Source: Desulfobulbaceae bacterium (GTDB taxonomy: Bacteria; Desulfobacterota; Desulfobulbia; Desulfobulbales; Desulfocapsaceae). Taken from it: DNA of 8,463 nucleotides. Made by a program: the position numbers and the translations under genes. This document shows positions 1 to 6,571 of this stretch, piece after piece. Below the pieces are notes generated by a model, which saw nothing but the letters and a program-made list of their open reading frames with translations, did no database searches and was not told the DNA's origin. Each line of letters opens with the position of its first letter. Position 1 is the stretch's first letter. The stretch is taken from assembly GCA_024643445.1 (NCBI GenBank), contig JAHEMX010000132.1, forward strand, positions 1 to 8,463, given 5' to 3'.

Positions 1-46
1 CGGGCAGCTCGCCGGCCAGCTTACCGGAGCAGAATATGGCAGATGA
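1..46 (+). CDS. Possible 3' end of an upstream gene (partial)
   Basis: Reading from base 2, the frame is open from the left edge and encodes GQLAGQLTGAEYGR followed by TGA at 44-46. The residues look protein-like, and the stop would overlap the start of the next gene (ATG at 36) by 11 bases, an arrangement typical of translationally coupled operon genes. With only 14 residues visible no family can be named. Two other plus-strand frames are also open to the edge: frame 1 ends in TGA at 49-51, and frame 3 runs into the following gene. The choice of frame is therefore a weak inference. Confidence 0.25.
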   Translation, partial: GQLAGQLTGAEYGR

Positions 47-776
47 CCTGAAGGGCTCGCATGGACTGCATTTTATCAAGCAGAGTTCACTCTCCCGTCC
101 AACCATCAGGAACATGGTCCGGTTTTCGAGCGCCCCCGGCCCCCCGGTAAATAAATATCCAACAGCGGCCAGATTTGCACTCCCGCGCACTCCGTGGCGA
201 CTGTCCGAGGCCAGGATCCAGCCGCTGCTGCAGCAACGCAGATCCCTGAGAAAATATGCGCTCAAGCCGCTTCAACTCGCTGATCTCTCCTTCATTCTCT
301 GGTCCTGCCAGGGAATTACCGCAAAAACAGGTGATCATGCCTTGCGGACAACCCCATCAGCCGGTGCGCTCTATCCCGTTGAAACATACCTGAGCGTCCA
401 GAACGTTGAAGGACTTGAGGCCGGGATCTATCACTTTGATCCCGATTCATTTGAACTTGCCCTTATTGCAGAGAAAAACCAGGCGTCAAAAATCGCCTCG
501 GCCTGTCTTGACCAGAACTTCATGAGCCGGGCGGCTTGCAGTTTTATCTGGTCGGGGATCACCCGCACAGCAATGAGCAAATATGGCGAGCGGGGTATGC
601 GCTATCTTTTCCTCGACGCAGCTCATATCTGCCAGTCCGCTCTGATGGCAGCCGAAGCCGTCAAGTGCGGCGGATGTCCCGTTGCCGCCTTCTATGATGA
701 TGAGATTAACGCTTTATTAGGAATTGACGGCGTTGAGGAAATAGCCCTCTACCTGGCATCGATCGGCGTGAAATAA
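36..776 (+). CDS. SagB/ThcOx-type nitroreductase-family flavoprotein
   Basis: This 246-residue protein belongs to the nitroreductase superfamily, SagB-type branch, whose members bind FMN and carry out NAD(P)H- or substrate-driven oxidoreduction. What shows this is the phosphate-binding start RRSLRKY near residues 68-74, then TTPSAGALYPVETYL near 105-119, then GIYHFDP, and a C-terminal block with GMRYLFLDAAHICQ and the terminal GIDGVEEIALYLASIG. The length fits a single complete domain. The start at 36 has GGAG about six bases upstream and retains the N-terminal segment (HFIKQSS...) that relatives also carry before the flavin domain; the frame stays open to the window edge, so a start further upstream is not excluded. 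No azole-forming cyclodehydratase partner or precursor peptide is visible, so a thiazole/oxazole oxidase role is not supported here. The substrate is unknown. The gene converges on korC. Confidence 0.85.
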   Translation: MADDLKGSHGLHFIKQSSLSRPTIRNMVRFSSAPGPPVNKYPTAARFALPRTPWRLSEARIQPLLQQRRSLRKYALKPLQLADLSFILWSCQGITAKTGDHALRTTPSAGALYPVETYLSVQNVEGLEAGIYHFDPDSFELALIAEKNQASKIASACLDQNFMSRAACSFIWSGITRTAMSKYGERGMRYLFLDAAHICQSALMAAEAVKCGGCPVAAFYDDEINALLGIDGVEEIALYLASIGVK

Positions 777-800
777 AAAAACGGCCAGGCCATGGAGAAA

Positions 801-818
801 AGGCTGACGAGTCGGCTT
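801..818. terminator. Weak hairpin between convergent genes
   Basis: The 61-base gap between the convergent SagB-like gene and korC contains AGGCTGAC and GTCGGCTT separated by two bases. In the plus-strand RNA these pair over seven to eight positions including two G-U wobbles. On the minus strand the stem has two A-C mismatches but is followed by TTTTCT. Either strand might use it to end transcription, but it is not a classic strong terminator. I see no better candidate in the gap. Confidence 0.3.
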
Positions 819-837
819 AATGGCTGGTGCAACCGGA

Positions 838-1431
838 TCAGACTTCCGATTCCCACTCGTTCACAAAAGAGCGTGGCAGGCTTTTCAGGTCAACCTTCTT
901 CGCCTCGCGAATACCGGCCTGCAGGGCATCCCTGTTCATGTTTTCCGTGCCTTTCGGAACTCTTGTGAGAAGGCGCCTTTCCAGGTTCTTCAAATTAACC
1001 TGCCCGGACAGATACCCCACGGCTCCAAGGGCAACCATGTTGGCAACGAGTTCCCGGCCGATCTCTTTTCTGGCAATCTCAGTAAACGGGATGGCAACGG
1101 CCCGGCTGGTGGGGACTTGTTCAACAAGGGAGGAATCAACAACCAGGAGGCCATCCGGCTTTATCTCGAAAAAGTAGGCGTCGCACGACGCCTGGGTCAT
1201 CGCCAGCAGGAGATCTATGCTCATCGCCTTGGGATAATCGATCACCTCATTGGAGATAACGACCTCGGCCTTGCTTTTACCGCCGCGCGCTTCAGGCCCG
1301 TAGCTCTGGGTCTGGCTGACATACTTGCCATCCAGTGTACCAACGGCATCGGCAAGTATCACTGCCGCAGTGATAATGCCCTGCCCTCCTGAACCACTGA
1401 ACCTTATTTCATACCGGGAATTATTTTTCAT
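838..1431 (-). CDS. korC: 2-oxoglutarate:ferredoxin oxidoreductase, gamma subunit
   Basis: This 197-residue protein is the gamma subunit (catalytic domain III) of 2-oxoacid:ferredoxin oxidoreductases, which completes the KGOR complex converting 2-oxoglutarate, CoA and oxidised ferredoxin to succinyl-CoA and CO2, reversibly, in the cytoplasm. It shows the family's opening Rossmann-like motif GSGGQG at residues 13-18 and the hallmark QSYGPEARGG at 42-51. Length is normal for the family. The ATG at 1431 has AGGACAGG upstream at workable spacing. It is the last gene of the korDABC operon, 86 bases after korB, with a strong hairpin in the gap. Substrate specificity (2-oxoglutarate rather than a branched-chain oxoacid) is inferred from the four-gene order, not from this subunit. 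Confidence 0.9.
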   Translation of the reverse strand: MKNNSRYEIRFSGSGGQGIITAAVILADAVGTLDGKYVSQTQSYGPEARGGKSKAEVVISNEVIDYPKAMSIDLLLAMTQASCDAYFFEIKPDGLLVVDSSLVEQVPTSRAVAIPFTEIARKEIGRELVANMVALGAVGYLSGQVNLKNLERRLLTRVPKGTENMNRDALQAGIREAKKVDLKSLPRSFVNEWESEV

Positions 1432-1470
1432 ACAAACCTGTCCTGAGTAAATGAGTCACAACGTTGTTTG

Positions 1471-1500
1471 CTTCCCCGACAGCAATCTTGTTCGGGGGAG
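1471..1500 (-). other. Intercistronic hairpin between korB and korC
   Basis: On the transcribed (minus) strand, CTCCCCCGAACA pairs with TGTCGGGGAAG around a seven-base loop, giving about eleven base pairs with one C-A mismatch and one bulged A. No T-run follows, so it is not a standard intrinsic terminator. A perfect ten-base palindrome, ACAACGTTGT, lies just downstream at 1458-1467. The likely roles are attenuation, mRNA processing or 3' end stabilisation of the korDAB message; these are inferences from position. Confidence 0.6.
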
Positions 1501-1517
1501 CTGCTGTTTACGGAACC

Positions 1518-2351
1518 CTAGACCATGTGGCAGGATTCCTGTCGTATCCGGTCATATTCCTCTGTTGAAATAGGTTTTTCAACATCACAGAGGACGCCTA
1601 TGGTAAACTTGCCTTCCATCTCTTTTTCGGTCATTGACTGTGCCTTTTTCACCGGTACAGCCCTTTCCTGATAACTGGCAATCATCTTTACCGCATCACC
1701 CAATTTATTTCTGCGGCCATGCTGAACATGACAGTTCGAAATCACCTCAACGACGGAAAATCCGCGCTTTGAGATTGCTTGTTCAAGTAATGTGTCAAGA
1801 TGTGCAGCATGGTAGACCGTACCCCGAGCGACAAAGGCCGCCCCCGCAGTAACGGCAAGCTCGGCTATTGAAAAGGCGTGTTCCACATGGCCATAGGTAG
1901 ACGTTGTCGACTTGCTTCCGTAAGGTGTTGTCGGCGAGTATTGCCCGCCGGTCATGCCGTAGGTGCTGTTATTGACGATTATCGCCGTAATGTTGATGTT
2001 CCGTCTTGCGGCATGGATGAAGTGGTTACCGCCGATGGCCGTTGCGTCGCCATCGCCCATAACAGCGATGACCCTGAGCTGCGGCTTGGCGAGCTTGACC
2101 CCGGTCGCGAAGGTCAGGGCCCTGCCATGCGTTGTATGCAGCGTGTTGAAATCGATATAGGTTGTCATTCGACTCGAACAGCCGATGCCTGAAGCAACCA
2201 CTACATCATCTTTCGGAAGTTGCAGGTTATGAATGGCCCTGAGGAGCGAACCAAGCACGATACCGTTTCCACAACCGGGACACCAGACATGCGGGAATTT
2301 TTTATCATGTCGCAGATATTCCTGCCGAATCGTTTCAGCGTCAACTACCAT
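1518..2351 (-). CDS. korB: 2-oxoglutarate:ferredoxin oxidoreductase, beta subunit (TPP-binding)
   Basis: This 277-residue protein is the beta subunit of KGOR, which holds thiamine pyrophosphate and a [4Fe-4S] cluster that passes electrons from the TPP intermediate to ferredoxin. WCPGCGNG at residues 23-30 supplies two cysteines (C24, C27). A third is C58 in GIGCSSR, and a fourth is probably C207 in SNCHVQHG; the spacing matches the cluster ligands known in archaeal two-subunit enzymes. The TPP/Mg motif is GDGDA at 99-103 followed by NN at 127-128. HTTHGRALTFATG at 72-84 is also typical. The start at 2351 has GGAG seven bases upstream. It lies 33 bases after korA and ends in TAG. The protein appears complete and has no missing catalytic feature. 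Confidence 0.93.
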   Translation of the reverse strand: MVVDAETIRQEYLRHDKKFPHVWCPGCGNGIVLGSLLRAIHNLQLPKDDVVVASGIGCSSRMTTYIDFNTLHTTHGRALTFATGVKLAKPQLRVIAVMGDGDATAIGGNHFIHAARRNINITAIIVNNSTYGMTGGQYSPTTPYGSKSTTSTYGHVEHAFSIAELAVTAGAAFVARGTVYHAAHLDTLLEQAISKRGFSVVEVISNCHVQHGRRNKLGDAVKMIASYQERAVPVKKAQSMTEKEMEGKFTIGVLCDVEKPISTEEYDRIRQESCHMV

Positions 2352-2384
2352 GTCAATTCTCCATAAAACAGTTAAAACTTCTAT

Positions 2385-3530
2385 CTATGAAACACTTATA
2401 ATCTGTTTCGTGATCTCGTCCGGGGCGATCATCTGCCCATCAATCCGGTTATACTTGACTATCCTGGTGCCGGACTGATTGATACGGTTGATTTCCCTGC
2501 TCATCTGTCCCATGTTCAATTCGGGAACAATGGCCACCCGGCACTGCCTGAGAGCGGCGTCAATTTCTTTTCTTGGAACGGGAAAGAGGGTTATCAGCTG
2601 CAGAAGTCCTGCCTTTATCCCCTGAGCGCGGGCATTTTTAACAGCCATCAGTGCTGAACGGGCAACACAACCGTAGGCAAACACGCATATTTCAGCATCT
2701 GCCATCAGATAACTCTTGCTGAGCATTATCTCCGGAAACCCCTTGGTGATCTTCTCGTGCAACCGCATCAAAAACGGCTCTATCTCGTGCGGCTGTTGCG
2801 TCGGGAAACCGCGTTCGTCATGCACGAGTCCGGTTACATGATGGCGATACCCGTCGCCAAAGGCGGCCATATCGGGCACGCCCCTGTTATTGGCCGCATA
2901 GGGCTTGTACCATTCAGGCGGAACATTTGGACCAATGCGATCGACGACACGAACCTCGTCAACGTTCGGCAGGGTAAAACATTCACGGGTATGGGCAACT
3001 ATCTCATCTGAAAGGACAATCACCGGTACCCGGTATTTCTCTGAGAGATTGAAGGCCCTGACTGTTATGGAAAAACAATCACTGACGGAGGATACTGCCA
3101 GAACGATAATCGGATGGTCGCCATGGGTTCCCCAGCGGGCCATGAGCACATCCCCCTGTGCGACATTGGTTGGCAGTCCGGTACTCGGTCCGCCACGCAT
3201 GACATTAACGATGACGCAGGGTACCTCGGTAATGCAGGCGTAGCCAAGATTTTCCTGGATCAGGGAGAAACCGGGGCCGCTTGTTGCAGTCATCGCCTTT
3301 ACACCGGCCAGGGAGGCTCCTATCACCGCGCCCATTGAAGCTATTTCATCTTCCATCTGAATAAAGGTACCGCCAGCCTGGGGAAGCTTTACCGAGAGAA
3401 GTTCGCTTATTTCCGTGGCCGGAGTAATAGGATATCCGGCAAAAAAACGGCAACCGGCGGCAAGAGCGCCATAAACGATGGCCTCATTGCCCTGGAGCAA
3501 TAATCGTTTTTTGGAATTATCTGCTGCCAT
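2385..3530 (-). CDS. korA: 2-oxoglutarate:ferredoxin oxidoreductase, alpha subunit
   Basis: This 381-residue protein is the alpha subunit of KGOR, combining the pyrimidine-binding domain and the transketolase C-terminal-like domain. Motifs include YPITPATE at residues 33-40 (substrate and TPP region), QMEDE at 58-62 (the TPP-activating glutamate region), TSGPG at 83-87 and RGGPSTGLPT at 112-121. A later domain carries FAYGCVARSA and ends with VPELNMGQMSREI. A longer frame opens at 3596, but I chose the ATG at 3530 because AGGAGG sits seven bases upstream and because the extra 22 residues would lie entirely within korD. The gene overlaps the end of korD by 14 bases, which suggests translational coupling and matched subunit amounts. 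A 2-oxoglutarate substrate is the best guess from gene order (ferredoxin subunit, alpha, beta, gamma); 2-oxoisovalerate is the main alternative. Confidence 0.92.
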   Translation of the reverse strand: MAADNSKKRLLLQGNEAIVYGALAAGCRFFAGYPITPATEISELLSVKLPQAGGTFIQMEDEIASMGAVIGASLAGVKAMTATSGPGFSLIQENLGYACITEVPCVIVNVMRGGPSTGLPTNVAQGDVLMARWGTHGDHPIIVLAVSSVSDCFSITVRAFNLSEKYRVPVIVLSDEIVAHTRECFTLPNVDEVRVVDRIGPNVPPEWYKPYAANNRGVPDMAAFGDGYRHHVTGLVHDERGFPTQQPHEIEPFLMRLHEKITKGFPEIMLSKSYLMADAEICVFAYGCVARSALMAVKNARAQGIKAGLLQLITLFPVPRKEIDAALRQCRVAIVPELNMGQMSREINRINQSGTRIVKYNRIDGQMIAPDEITKQIISVS

Positions 3531-3918
3531 TGGATCTCCTCCTCTCAGGGTATCGCCTCTTGACGGTAATCGCAAAATCAGGACAGTGAATTTCACAATT
3601 ACGGCATCCGATGCAACCGTCCATATCTTCGATCAGAGGATTTCCTCTATCATCAAGCAGAATTATTTTTTTCGGGCACATCGCGGCACAGATACCACAC
3701 GATTTGCACCACTCGTAGAAAAACTTGACTCGATAGAATTTTACTTTTCTTACCGTTGCAGCAGCAACGGCTTCTTCAACAGGCTGAGATTCGCCAGAAG
3801 GCTTCGAGGGAACGTTCCGTTTCGAAGCCGGCTTTCTCCTTTCCTGCCTCTTTTTCGGTTTGGGATCAGCCTTTTCCGATACATTCTTTACCTGCTGTTC
3901 TTTTTCTTCAGTATCCAT
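3517..3918 (-). CDS. korD: 2-oxoglutarate:ferredoxin oxidoreductase, delta (ferredoxin-like) subunit
   Basis: This 133-residue protein is the 2x[4Fe-4S] subunit that relays electrons between the KGOR catalytic core and free ferredoxin. Two complete cluster motifs are visible: C71-x2-C74-x2-C77-x3-C81-P and C102-x2-C105-x2-C108-x3-C112-P, with the usual basic residues between and after them. The first 60 or so residues are an unusual low-complexity tail rich in Lys, Arg, Pro, Ser and Glu; most ferredoxin-like delta subunits start close to the first cluster. The frame is open to an ATG at 4011, but I prefer 3918. It follows AGGAG, although only two bases away, which is short, and a promoter-like element lies inside the longer version. 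The start is the least certain call in this operon. The gene heads korDABC. Confidence 0.85.
   Translation of the reverse strand: MDTEEKEQQVKNVSEKADPKPKKRQERRKPASKRNVPSKPSGESQPVEEAVAAATVRKVKFYRVKFFYEWCKSCGICAAMCPKKIILLDDRGNPLIEDMDGCIGCRNCEIHCPDFAITVKRRYPERRRSNGSR
3538..3543 (-). promoter_or_regulatory. Ribosome-binding site of korA, embedded in korD
   Basis: AGGAGG on the minus strand ends seven bases before the korA ATG at 3530. It fixes the korA start and rules out the longer frame opening at 3596. The same bases encode the Arg-Arg-Arg run near the KorD C-terminus (codons AGG AGG AGA), so the site is read both as protein and as translation signal. Confidence 0.85.
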
Positions 3919-3989
3919 GACTCCTGTGCCTATGACAAAGTTAAATTCATTGCTGCTGGAAGAGAGGGTAAGCTTATTTCGCTTAAGCC

Positions 3990-4016
3990 TTAATAATATA
4001 CTGTAGGCCATGTCAA
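3990..4016 (-). promoter_or_regulatory. Candidate sigma-70-type promoter of the korDABC operon
   Basis: On the minus strand a perfect -35 hexamer, TTGACA (4016-4011), is followed after 15 bases by TATTAA (3995-3990), a four-of-six match to the -10 box. Spacing is shorter than the preferred 17. Transcription would start near 3983, giving a leader of about 65 bases before the korD ATG at 3918. If real, it excludes translation from the ATG at 4011. The region between the DUF445 stop and korD otherwise holds no gene. Confidence 0.45.
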
Positions 4017-4104
4017 GAACATATTGACCGAAGAAACCTCATCCACCGTATTAATTGCCTCAGCGTTAATGCACTGAATAAAATGACTGAATTGCATGAC
4101 AAGA

Positions 4105-4132
4105 TACGGGACAGTGTCTACGGGACCAGTGT
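4105..4132. repeat. Tandem direct repeat abutting the DUF445 stop codon
   Basis: TACGGGACAGTGT (4105-4117) and TACGGGACCAGTGT (4119-4132) are two copies of one 13-14-base unit, separated by one base and differing by a single inserted C. The second copy ends exactly where the DUF445 stop codon begins. A smaller pair, ACTGAAT at 4073-4079 and 4086-4092, lies next to it. These could be a binding site for a regulator of the kor promoter about 90 bases away, or simply a slippage duplication. No intrinsic terminator for DUF445 is evident in 3919-4132. Confidence 0.6.
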
Positions 4133-5749
4133 TTACTGCAGGCCGATGATGATAAAAAGATTTGCACAGCCGATGAGAAAGCCAAGGAGCCCGCCAAACA
4201 GATTGATATATTTGAACTGCTCTTCCATAATAGAGAGAAGAAGCTGTTCCAGGCGAAGCAGATCAAAGGAGTCAATCTTTTCGGTTACGATTTTCCTTAT
4301 ATTTATCGATTTGACAACACCGGGTATCTCGGAAGTAAGCATTTTCATCGCCATTTCCTGCAAGGAACGATAGAGCCCTTCTCTGACGCCGACCGGAATA
4401 ATATGATCAAGCCTCCCAATTGGCTTTTTGACAAGACTGTCAAGCAGCTGTTCTATCATGTAATCGATAACCTGTCTATTTTTACGAGAAACGAGCAGCG
4501 ATATGACTTCCCGCTTCAACCACTTATTGAAGGTATCCAGGCCCCGCTTGCCCGCCACTTCCAGGACAACAGGCTGTATGGATCGTGTGCCGTTTTCAAT
4601 GAATCTTTCAATATTGTTCTGAAACATCGTGGAAAGACTTCTTGCAACACGTTTTTCCCTGATAGTATCAGCTATCTGGCGAGATAGTTGGGCGGTTATG
4701 GTCAGCATCCGGTCATTCTCGACATTGCCTGCCAGCTCAATGAGCGGTGTTCTGAAAATTGTCTCCGCCCGTTCCACCAGGACTGCGGCTACCTGGTGCT
4801 GAAGCGTCTTGCTGCTCAGGAAAGAAATGATATCATTCTCTTTTTTTCCCAGGTAGAATCTTATTTTTTCGTCTATCAATTCGTTCTTTAAAAACCCGTT
4901 TATCAGACCAGCCATCGGACCCATCGAGGCAACAAATTCCTCTATCGCCTGCTTGATTACGGCAATGATTTTCTCTCGCATAGCCGGTTCAGAAATTATC
5001 TGGGCAGCCTTATGAAGAAGCAGGGGTGTCTGGTTACCGATACTCTTTATGATCTGCTGCCGAATAGCATCAGGTGTAATATCCTCAAGTGATTTTGGTG
5101 ATTTGACAAGGTTTGCGGCCTCCGCTGCGAAGAATGAGTGAATGAGTTCATCCATATCAGGATGATCAAACATCTTCTCCACGTTTTCATTGAAAAAGGC
5201 GTAAAGCCCCTGGCGATAATCCTCTGGCACAGCGCTGTTGATTTCGCGGGAAAAAAGCGAGCTGGTCCAGCCCTCAACCGCCTTCTCAATGACATCCCGG
5301 CACGCTTCAGAGCTGAGGTAGTGGTGAACGGTCTCCTTGATCTGATAGGTAACCGTCCGATAACCTATTTCGAAATAGTTCCGGTAGGCCGGATGTATGA
5401 CCGATGATAACGGGCCGAGGTCTTTTTTCATGAATGACCCGACCTTCGATTCGATAAGATAATAAAGGTGTTCCTGGAAGGTTTCTTTTTTTAAGGCGTT
5501 GTTGATCTCATCGCTGGTGAGCAGGTGTTCCCCCACCATTTCTCCGATATTTTCTGCAAGATCATGTCGTTTGGAAGGAATCACTCCTGGTGTCATAGGA
5601 ATCGGCAGCGGCCCTATCTTCCATTGCTTCAGTGGCCTGAAGAGCATACGGATGGCGACCCGGTTCGTCAGGTATCCGATGAAACCACCCAGCAGGGGCG
5701 GTGTCGCATAGGTAAGGTACGGTATTAGTTCAGTCGGTATGAGTGACAT
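4133..5749 (-). CDS. DUF445 family membrane protein
   Basis: This 538-residue protein of the DUF445 family has no established biochemical function. The N-terminus has a hydrophobic helix (about residues 8-28) running into the family signature GYLTNRVAIRMLFRP (25-39) and then PGVIPSKRHDLAENIGEMVG (54-73). A long, mostly helical and charged middle contains repeated segments, which fits the periplasmic or cytoplasmic helical region of the family. A second hydrophobic helix (about 512-536, LFGGLLGFLIGCANLFIIIG) closes the protein, so both ends are probably in the membrane. The frame opens at 5809, but the ATG at 5749 puts the first helix near the N-terminus as in relatives and overlaps gph by only 20 bases; neither start has a clear ribosome-binding site. 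It is probably co-transcribed with gph. Confidence 0.85.
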   Translation of the reverse strand: MSLIPTELIPYLTYATPPLLGGFIGYLTNRVAIRMLFRPLKQWKIGPLPIPMTPGVIPSKRHDLAENIGEMVGEHLLTSDEINNALKKETFQEHLYYLIESKVGSFMKKDLGPLSSVIHPAYRNYFEIGYRTVTYQIKETVHHYLSSEACRDVIEKAVEGWTSSLFSREINSAVPEDYRQGLYAFFNENVEKMFDHPDMDELIHSFFAAEAANLVKSPKSLEDITPDAIRQQIIKSIGNQTPLLLHKAAQIISEPAMREKIIAVIKQAIEEFVASMGPMAGLINGFLKNELIDEKIRFYLGKKENDIISFLSSKTLQHQVAAVLVERAETIFRTPLIELAGNVENDRMLTITAQLSRQIADTIREKRVARSLSTMFQNNIERFIENGTRSIQPVVLEVAGKRGLDTFNKWLKREVISLLVSRKNRQVIDYMIEQLLDSLVKKPIGRLDHIIPVGVREGLYRSLQEMAMKMLTSEIPGVVKSINIRKIVTEKIDSFDLLRLEQLLLSIMEEQFKYINLFGGLLGFLIGCANLFIIIGLQ

Positions 5750-6398
5750 AGGCTGTAAGCTCTGCAGGTTCACTGATAATAATGTCGGCACCGGCCGCAA
5801 TAAGCTCATCTGTCGGACGAAAGCCCCAGGTCACGCCAACGGTTTTCATGCCGGCCGCCTTGCCTGTTTTGATGTCAACAGAAGTGTCGCCGACAAACAG
5901 CGATGCTTGCGGTGAGCTGCCATTTTTTTCAATAATTTCAATTGCTGCCTGAGGATCCGGTTTTAACGGCACCCCTTCCCGCTGGCCAAAAACCAGTTGA
6001 AATGGAGGATTCGGGAAATAGTGCGTTACGCACAACCGGGTAAAAGCATCAGGTTTGTTCGACAGGACGTTCAGCCTCACTTCGTTCTCAACCAGCCAGT
6101 CAATCATTGGCCTGATCCCTGAATAGGGACCGGTTTTTCTGCTCCAGTTCTGCCGGTAGAGGATCTCGAAAAGCTCGGTGACCTGCATAGTAACCTGCTC
6201 CGGCGTGTGAGCTGGCACGATACGTTTAATCAGTGTTGTCAATCCGTTGCCGACAAAATAACGGTAGGCAGCTGTCGGGTGCTGTGCCAACCCCGTCTCT
6301 GCCAGCGCCTTGTTGGCGGCATCGGCAATATCATCGAGCGAGTCGATCAGTGTTCCGTCAAGATCAAATATGATCAACTCAATGCGTTTTTGCTTCAT
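5730..6398 (-). CDS. gph: HAD-family phosphatase, probable phosphoglycolate phosphatase
   Basis: This 222-residue cytoplasmic hydrolase of the haloacid dehalogenase superfamily, Gph-like subgroup, removes phosphate from 2-phosphoglycolate or a similar small ester. All four HAD motifs are visible. Motif I is FDLDGTLIDS with nucleophile D12 and acid/base D14. Motif II is the LSNK serine. Motif III is the lysine in PLKPDP. Motif IV is FVGDTSVDI, which binds magnesium. A helical cap lies between motifs I and II. Length is normal. The ATG at 6398 has AAGGA seven bases upstream. Its end overlaps the DUF445 start, suggesting one transcript. Specificity within this family is often broad, so the substrate is an inference. 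It is transcribed away from sdhC. Confidence 0.88.
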   Translation of the reverse strand: MKQKRIELIIFDLDGTLIDSLDDIADAANKALAETGLAQHPTAAYRYFVGNGLTTLIKRIVPAHTPEQVTMQVTELFEILYRQNWSRKTGPYSGIRPMIDWLVENEVRLNVLSNKPDAFTRLCVTHYFPNPPFQLVFGQREGVPLKPDPQAAIEIIEKNGSSPQASLFVGDTSVDIKTGKAAGMKTVGVTWGFRPTDELIAAGADIIISEPAELTAYVTHTD

Positions 6399-6571
6399 AG
6401 CCGTTCCTTCATGAAGAAAATTTTCCTACAGTTATGCTGACTCAGGATAGTGATTCATCACTATTATTTGTGTTTCCTATTCCAAAAGAAGCCTTTTCTT
6501 TTTTGTTAATATGTAGAAATATGCTTTTGTTTCTTTACCGTATTCACCATCGTTATCTGAGAGGAAAAACC
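6399..6571. promoter_or_regulatory. Divergent intergenic region between gph and sdhC
   Basis: This AT-rich spacer of 173 bases must carry promoters for both gph (leftward) and sdhCA (rightward). It holds two perfect ten-base palindromes next to each other near gph, CTTCATGAAG (6407-6416) and GAAAATTTTC (6416-6425), and a larger palindrome at 6447-6464. A -10-like TATTAT at 6462-6467 reads toward sdhC, but it lacks a convincing -35 at normal spacing. The sdhC ribosome-binding site GAGAGGA (6558-6564) lies at the right end. A plus-strand frame opening at 6434 continues in frame into sdhC; I judge it to be leader, not protein. Confidence 0.55.
6447..6464. promoter_or_regulatory. Perfect 18-base palindrome, candidate operator upstream of sdhC
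   Basis: ATAGTGAT and ATCACTAT are exact reverse complements separated by TC. The right arm overlaps a -10-like TATTAT at 6462-6467 on the plus strand. Arm length and position suit a dimeric repressor or activator site. The inner TGAT-N2-ATCA resembles an FNR/CRP-type half-site pair, but the spacing is two rather than four bases, so FNR is not supported. Confidence 0.45.

Noticed and set aside
820..1392. Long plus-strand open frame of 190 residues opposite korC
   Set aside because: It is antisense to korC, which has clear family motifs. The translation has no recognisable domain and no ribosome-binding site; it reflects the codon bias of the real gene.
3531..3596. 22-residue N-terminal extension of KorA
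   Set aside because: It lies wholly within korD in another frame, and the AGGAGG at 3538-3543 points to the ATG at 3530.
3478..3993. Plus-strand open frame of 171 residues opposite korD and the korA start
   Set aside because: It overlaps the ferredoxin motifs of korD and the korA ribosome-binding site on the other strand. The translation has an F/R-rich, unpatterned composition typical of a shadow frame.
6451..6460. FNR/CRP-type binding site TGAT-N2-ATCA
   Set aside because: The half-sites are two bases apart instead of the four in the FNR box, so it is kept only as an unassigned palindrome.
6434..6571. 46-residue N-terminal extension of SdhC
   Set aside because: There is no ribosome-binding site at 6434, the extension contains the palindrome and AT-rich leader, and the start at 6572 has a strong site and the family's usual N-terminus.
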